A stretch of 64,000 nt of DNA, from the NCBI RefSeq assembly GCF_947497025.1, contig NZ_CANMFC010000001.1, forward strand, positions 310,001 through 374,000, given 5' to 3'. Below the pieces are notes generated by a model, which saw nothing but the letters and a program-made list of their open reading frames with translations, was not told the origin of the DNA and did no database searches. Positions 59,486 through 64,000 of the stretch are shown in pieces. Both the position numbers and the translations under genes were made by a program. Every line of letters starts with the position of its first letter. Positions within the stretch are counted from its first letter, which is position 1. The stretch comes from an uncultured Kushneria sp. (GTDB lineage Bacteria > Pseudomonadota > Gammaproteobacteria > Pseudomonadales > Halomonadaceae).

Positions 59486-61482
59486 ACCATGTACTGAAGT
59501 CACTGGCCGAAGCCGCCGGCATCGTGATCGTCTGGCAGGACAGCCAGGACCGTCCACAACAGCTGGATGAGGCCACCATCAAGGGGGTGCTGGAAGGGCT
59601 TGGCTACGCCACTGAATCGCCCGCCGACATCAAGGCGAGCCTGGCCGCCATCGAGCGCCTGCATTCACCGGCCACCGTGGCCGACTGGCCGCCGCTGATC
59701 GTCGGCGAGATCGAGCAGGGCATCGAGCTGCCCGGCACGGTGCCGGCCGGCACCGATTACACCCTCATCGATGAACAGGGGAGGAGCCTGAGCGGGCAGG
59801 TCGATGCCCAGGGCAGGCTGGAAGCCATCACCGAGCCCGGCTATTACCAGCTGCAGATCGAGGGGCAAAGGCGACGTCTGGCGGTCGCGCCGCATCGCTG
59901 TATGGACGTGGCCACGCTGGCCGGAGACGACTCGCCCTCGATGGCAGGCCTTGGCGTGCAGCTCTACGGCCTGCGCCGCCAGGGGGATGCGGGCATCGGT
60001 GACTGTGAAGCGCTGGGGCGTCTTGCCGAGCGCGCCGGACAGGAAGGCCTCGATGCGCTGGCGATCAGCCCGGTGCATGCGCTGTTCCCGCATCAGCCCG
60101 AGCGCTTTTCACCTTATTCACCTTCAACGCGACTGGCCTACAACCCGCTTTACAGTGCTCTGAGCCATCCGGCGGACGACCGTACGGTCGATGACAGTGA
60201 CGATGCGGCACTGGTGGATTACGAGCGCGTTAGCCGGAGGCGCTGGCAGGCGCTCGAGCACGATTTCGCGGCGCTGTCCGAGGCCGATCGCCAGGCCCTG
60301 AACGCTTTTCGCAGGGAGAGCGGTGAGACACTTGAAAACCACTGTCGCTTTGAGGCCATCAGCGAAGCGCTGGGGCCCATGCACGAGTGGCCGGGTGATA
60401 TGCAGGATGTCAAAAGCGAGGCGGTCGCGAATTTCAGTCAGGAACATGGCGAGCGCGTGGCTTTTTATGCCTTTGCGCAGTGGCAGATTGCCCTTGAACT
60501 GGCCTCCGTACAGCAGCGCGCCATCGGCGCCGGCCAGCGCATCGGACTGATCGCCGATATCGCGGTGGGCGTGGACCCCCACGGCAGCCAGGCCTGGAGT
60601 CGCCCGGAAGAGATGCTGGGCGGGCTTCGTATCGGTTCACCGCCGGATGATTTCAACGCCAACGGTCAGGAGTGGGGCGTCACGGGTTTCTCGCCACAGG
60701 GGCTGATCGAGTATGGCTTCGATGGCTTTATCGCCACCCTCAGGGCCTGCCTACACGGCGCCGGTGGCCTGCGTATCGATCACATCATGGGACTTTCCCG
60801 CCTGTGGCTGATTCCCGAAGGCGCCCCGCCCACCGAAGGGGCCTATGTTCGCTATCCCGAGCAGTCGCTGCTGCGTCTGATTGCGCTGGAATCATGGCGC
60901 CATCGCGCCGTGATCATCGGCGAGGATCTGGGCACCGTGGAGCCCGCCTTTCGTGAACGGCTGGAGCAGTTCGGGATTCTGGGCATGGGCGTGCTGTGGT
61001 TCGAGCGTGAGGAAACGACCTTCACACCTGCCAGGGACTATCCGGCGCGGGCCGTGGCGATGACCAGCACTCACGACCTGCCCACGGTGGCCGGCTGGCG
61101 GCTTGGGCGCGATCTGGACTGGCGTATCGAGCTCGACATGCTGGGTGAGGGGGAGACGCCCGACCAGCAGCGCGAGATGCGACAGCAGGACATCGTCGCG
61201 CTGGCCGAGACCTTCGGGATCAAGCCGGATGCCGACCGCGATACCTGGCTTGAAGCCGCGGCGCGCCATATCGGGGCGACGCCTTCGCCACTGGTGCTGC
61301 TGCAGCTCGAGGATCTGCTGGGGCTTGAAGAGCAGCCCAATCTGCCGGGCACACTTGATGAACACCCCAACTGGCGCCGTCGTTTGCCTTTGGCGGTTGA
61401 CGAGATGTTTGAAACCTCCGGCGTCATGGCGAGACTCCGGGCAATGACCACCGCACGCGCAGGAGCAGGGCCGCATGAGTGA
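59482..61482 (+). CDS. malQ: 4-alpha-glucanotransferase
   Basis: GVQLYGLRRQGDAGIGDCEALGRL; LRIDHIMGLSRLWLIPEG; IGEDLGTVEPAFRE. Confidence 0.95.
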   Translation: MNHVLKSLAEAAGIVIVWQDSQDRPQQLDEATIKGVLEGLGYATESPADIKASLAAIERLHSPATVADWPPLIVGEIEQGIELPGTVPAGTDYTLIDEQGRSLSGQVDAQGRLEAITEPGYYQLQIEGQRRRLAVAPHRCMDVATLAGDDSPSMAGLGVQLYGLRRQGDAGIGDCEALGRLAERAGQEGLDALAISPVHALFPHQPERFSPYSPSTRLAYNPLYSALSHPADDRTVDDSDDAALVDYERVSRRRWQALEHDFAALSEADRQALNAFRRESGETLENHCRFEAISEALGPMHEWPGDMQDVKSEAVANFSQEHGERVAFYAFAQWQIALELASVQQRAIGAGQRIGLIADIAVGVDPHGSQAWSRPEEMLGGLRIGSPPDDFNANGQEWGVTGFSPQGLIEYGFDGFIATLRACLHGAGGLRIDHIMGLSRLWLIPEGAPPTEGAYVRYPEQSLLRLIALESWRHRAVIIGEDLGTVEPAFRERLEQFGILGMGVLWFEREETTFTPARDYPARAVAMTSTHDLPTVAGWRLGRDLDWRIELDMLGEGETPDQQREMRQQDIVALAETFGIKPDADRDTWLEAAARHIGATPSPLVLLQLEDLLGLEEQPNLPGTLDEHPNWRRRLPLAVDEMFETSGVMARLRAMTTARAGAGPHE

Positions 61483-64000
61483 AGCATCCATGGAGGCAGC
61501 ATCATCGAACACGCCGGATTTAAAGCCGCTGCTGTCGTGTCTGCGTCTGCAGTTTCACAAGGATTTCACCCTCAAGGATGCCGAGGCGCTGGTCGAATAC
61601 TTTGCCGGACTGGGCATCACTCATCTCTATGCCTCTCCGCTGTGGGACGCGCGTAGCGGCTCGACCCACGGCTATGACGGCGTCGACCCCACTCGACTCA
61701 ATCCCGAGATCGGGGATGAGGCCGCGTTGACGCATCTGGTTGAGCGGCTCAGATCCTTTGGTATGGGGCTGATCGTCGATTTTGTCCCCAACCATCTGGC
61801 GGTCGGGGGGCGCGAAAACCCCTGGTGGCTGGACGTGCTGCGCTGGGGGCCGTCCGGTCGCTTTGCCGACATGTTCGACATCAACTGGCGCGATAACGGC
61901 GACCCGACCCTGGATGGCCGGCTGCTGGTGCCGTTTCTTGGCGAGCCCTATGGTCAGGCGCTGGTGTCCGGCGACATGAAGCTCACCCTCGATGAGAGCA
62001 CCGGCCTTTTCCAGGTCGATTATTTCGAGCACTGTTTTCCCATCGACCCGCGCTGCCACGCGCTGATGCTGCTGGAAGGCGGCATGGGCGAACAGGCTCG
62101 ACTGTTTGAGCAGATCGAAGAGGCCGTCTCGCTGGAGGAGGGGGCCGAGCGGGCAGGTCTGGCCCTTGCCGAACATGTGCGCACCGGGGAGGGCCGCGCC
62201 GCGCTCGACACGTTGCTGGCGCGCTATAACCCGGAAACGCCGGAAGGTGCCGAGCGGCTGCACGTACTGCTGGAGCGCCAGCACTATCGGCTGGCCTGGT
62301 GGCGCACGGCCAATGACAGCCTCAACTGGCGGCGTTTTTTTGACATTACCGAACTCGGCGCCCTGCGGGTGGATGATCCGGCCGTGTTTGCCCAGACCCA
62401 CGTCTATCTGCTGGAACTGATCGAGCGCGGACTGGTCGATGGCGTGCGCCTGGATCACGTCGATGGGCTGGCCGACCCGGCAGGCTATTGCCGCCTGTTG
62501 CGTGCTCGTGTCGATGAGGCGGCCACGCGCCGTCCCGGTGGAGCGCCGGAGACGCCGCTGCCGATCTTTGTGGAAAAGATTCTGGAGGGTAATGAGTCAC
62601 TGCCGCTGGGCTGGGGCGTGACCGGTACCACCGGCTATGAATTCATGAACGTCGTCTCGAAGCTTCAGCATGACGCGGAAGGCGAGGCGCCGCTCAAGGC
62701 GCTGTGGCAGTCGCTGTCAGGTCGCGAGCACAGCTTTGAAAAAGAGGTCATTCGCGCCCGCCGCGAGATCATCGATACCGCTCTGGTCACCGAGTTCGAG
62801 CGCGCCGTTCGAGCGCTGTCCGATGTGGCGCGCCATGACCCCATGACCCGGGACACGACGCCTGCCATGATTCGACGCGTTCTGCGCGAGCTGGCCGTGC
62901 AGTTCCCCATCTACCGCACCTACGCCGATGATCAGGGCCTGGCGCCGCGCGACGAGAACTTCTTTGCGCACGCCGTGGCCGCAGCCAGAGAGTCGCTCAC
63001 ACCGCCGGATCAGGCAGTGCTTGATCAGATTTATGACTGGCTGGGCGGTGACGCCCCGGCCAACGATGACGAGCCGGGCTGTCGGCAAAAGCGCAACGCC
63101 ATCGTGCGCTTTGCCCAGCTGACCTCGCCGCTGGCGGCGAAAGCCGTGGAGGATACGGCCGGCTATCGCAGCGCCGTGCTGATCTCGCGCAACGATGTCG
63201 GCTTTGACGGGGCACACTTTGCCTGCTCGACCGAGGATTTCCACCGCTTCAACGCTTGGCAGGCCCGTCACTTCCCCGGCACGATGGTGACCACGGCCAC
63301 GCACGATCACAAGCGCGGCGAAGACGTTCGCGCACGCCTTGCGGCACTGTCGGAGTGGGGCGATCGCTGGGCGGAGCAGGTGCGGGGATGGCTGACCGCG
63401 TCCTCATCACTGCGTCAGTCCTGCGATGACGCCAGCACGCCTGCCGGTCCCTCGGCTGCTGAAGAGATGATGGTGTATCAGCTCATTGTCGGTGCCTGGC
63501 CGCTGACCCTGTCGCCTGACGATGGCCAGGGCCTTGAGCAGTTTGCCACGCGTATTGCTGACTGGCAGGAAAAGGCGCTGCGCGAGGCCAAGCTGAACTC
63601 GCACTGGCTTTACCCGGACGAGGCGCATGAGCGCCAGTGTCGCGAGTTCGTCATGACACTGCTTACCGATGATCGGGGCGCCGCCCTGCGTCAGTCGATT
63701 TACGACGTTGTGACCGCTGTCAGTCCGACCGGCGCTCTCAACGCTCTGGTGCAGACCCTGCTACGCATGACGGTGCCGGGTGTCCCGGATTGCTATCAGG
63801 GCACCGAGCGCTGGGACTTTTCACTGGTCGACCCCGACAACCGTCGCCCGGTCGATTTCAACGAACGCCGCGAGCAGCTGACGCAAAACCGGCCCATGAC
63901 CGAGTTGATCGATCATTGGCGCGATGGCTGCATCAAGCAGGCGCTGATCACGCAGGTGCTGGGACTCAGACAGCGCCTGCCGACACCCTTTTTACACGGC
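61475..64000 (+). CDS. treY: Malto-oligosyltrehalose synthase (3' truncated by window)
   Basis: Frame open from ATG 61475 to the window end; LRLQFHKDFTLKDAEALVEYFAGLGITHLYASPLWDARSGSTHGYDGVDPTRLNPEIGD. Confidence 0.95.
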   Translation, partial: MSEASMEAASSNTPDLKPLLSCLRLQFHKDFTLKDAEALVEYFAGLGITHLYASPLWDARSGSTHGYDGVDPTRLNPEIGDEAALTHLVERLRSFGMGLIVDFVPNHLAVGGRENPWWLDVLRWGPSGRFADMFDINWRDNGDPTLDGRLLVPFLGEPYGQALVSGDMKLTLDESTGLFQVDYFEHCFPIDPRCHALMLLEGGMGEQARLFEQIEEAVSLEEGAERAGLALAEHVRTGEGRAALDTLLARYNPETPEGAERLHVLLERQHYRLAWWRTANDSLNWRRFFDITELGALRVDDPAVFAQTHVYLLELIERGLVDGVRLDHVDGLADPAGYCRLLRARVDEAATRRPGGAPETPLPIFVEKILEGNESLPLGWGVTGTTGYEFMNVVSKLQHDAEGEAPLKALWQSLSGREHSFEKEVIRARREIIDTALVTEFERAVRALSDVARHDPMTRDTTPAMIRRVLRELAVQFPIYRTYADDQGLAPRDENFFAHAVAAARESLTPPDQAVLDQIYDWLGGDAPANDDEPGCRQKRNAIVRFAQLTSPLAAKAVEDTAGYRSAVLISRNDVGFDGAHFACSTEDFHRFNAWQARHFPGTMVTTATHDHKRGEDVRARLAALSEWGDRWAEQVRGWLTASSSLRQSCDDASTPAGPSAAEEMMVYQLIVGAWPLTLSPDDGQGLEQFATRIADWQEKALREAKLNSHWLYPDEAHERQCREFVMTLLTDDRGAALRQSIYDVVTAVSPTGALNALVQTLLRMTVPGVPDCYQGTERWDFSLVDPDNRRPVDFNERREQLTQNRPMTELIDHWRDGCIKQALITQVLGLRQRLPTPFLHG

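Noticed and set aside
61520-62458. 312-aa minus-strand ORF at the right end
   Set aside because: Opposite treY, which is open through the window end and clearly conserved
1-64000. CRISPR arrays, tRNA/rRNA genes, prophage or defence islands
   Set aside because: No regularly spaced repeats, no tRNA-like cloverleaf or rRNA sequence recognised by eye, and no integrase, phage or restriction/defence genes seen among ORFs; a tRNAscan/DefenseFinder run would be decisive

Overview
This is a ~64 kb GC-rich bacterial chromosomal window. Gene content suggests a gammaproteobacterium, probably a Halomonadaceae-like halophile (inference). In order it holds: the 3' end of a fructuronate reductase/mannitol dehydrogenase gene and uxuA; an NfeD-slipin pair; yceI; a duplicated SulP transporter + universal stress protein (USP) block flanking cfa and an MFS gene; a compact aryl-polyene-type (APE) type II FAS/PKS cluster on the minus strand (about 13.5-26.7 kb); a Tat-type beta-helix protein; a phosphonate/selenate-type ABC transporter; a sugar porter; zwf-pgl-eda; an AKR/mutarotase/glk operon; gap; a HAD dehalogenase; a dienelactone hydrolase; pncB; a FemAB-like protein; a fasciclin protein; NicO + DUF1007; a SitABCD/Mn-Zn-type ABC operon; a ManA-like isomerase; and a glgA-glgB-treZ-malQ-treY operon running off the right edge. 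The most notable observations are: (1) a ~122 bp two-copy repeat at 4661-4782 and 5068-5190 that folds as an outer stem enclosing four hairpins, with pairing kept despite substitutions; (2) three adjacent genes (SulP-1, cfa, MFS) each carrying one inactivating lesion (a 1-nt deletion, TGG->TGA, TGG->TAG) between the two SulP-USP copies; (3) a fourth lesion, a frameshift in DUF1007; (4) an unusual reduced/fused APE cluster with a halogenase-like WxWxIP flavoprotein and a structured intercistronic region; (5) a clean TTTAACC-GT-GGTTAAA palindrome in front of the SitABCD-like operon. No CRISPR array, rRNA, tRNA or intact transposon was recognised.
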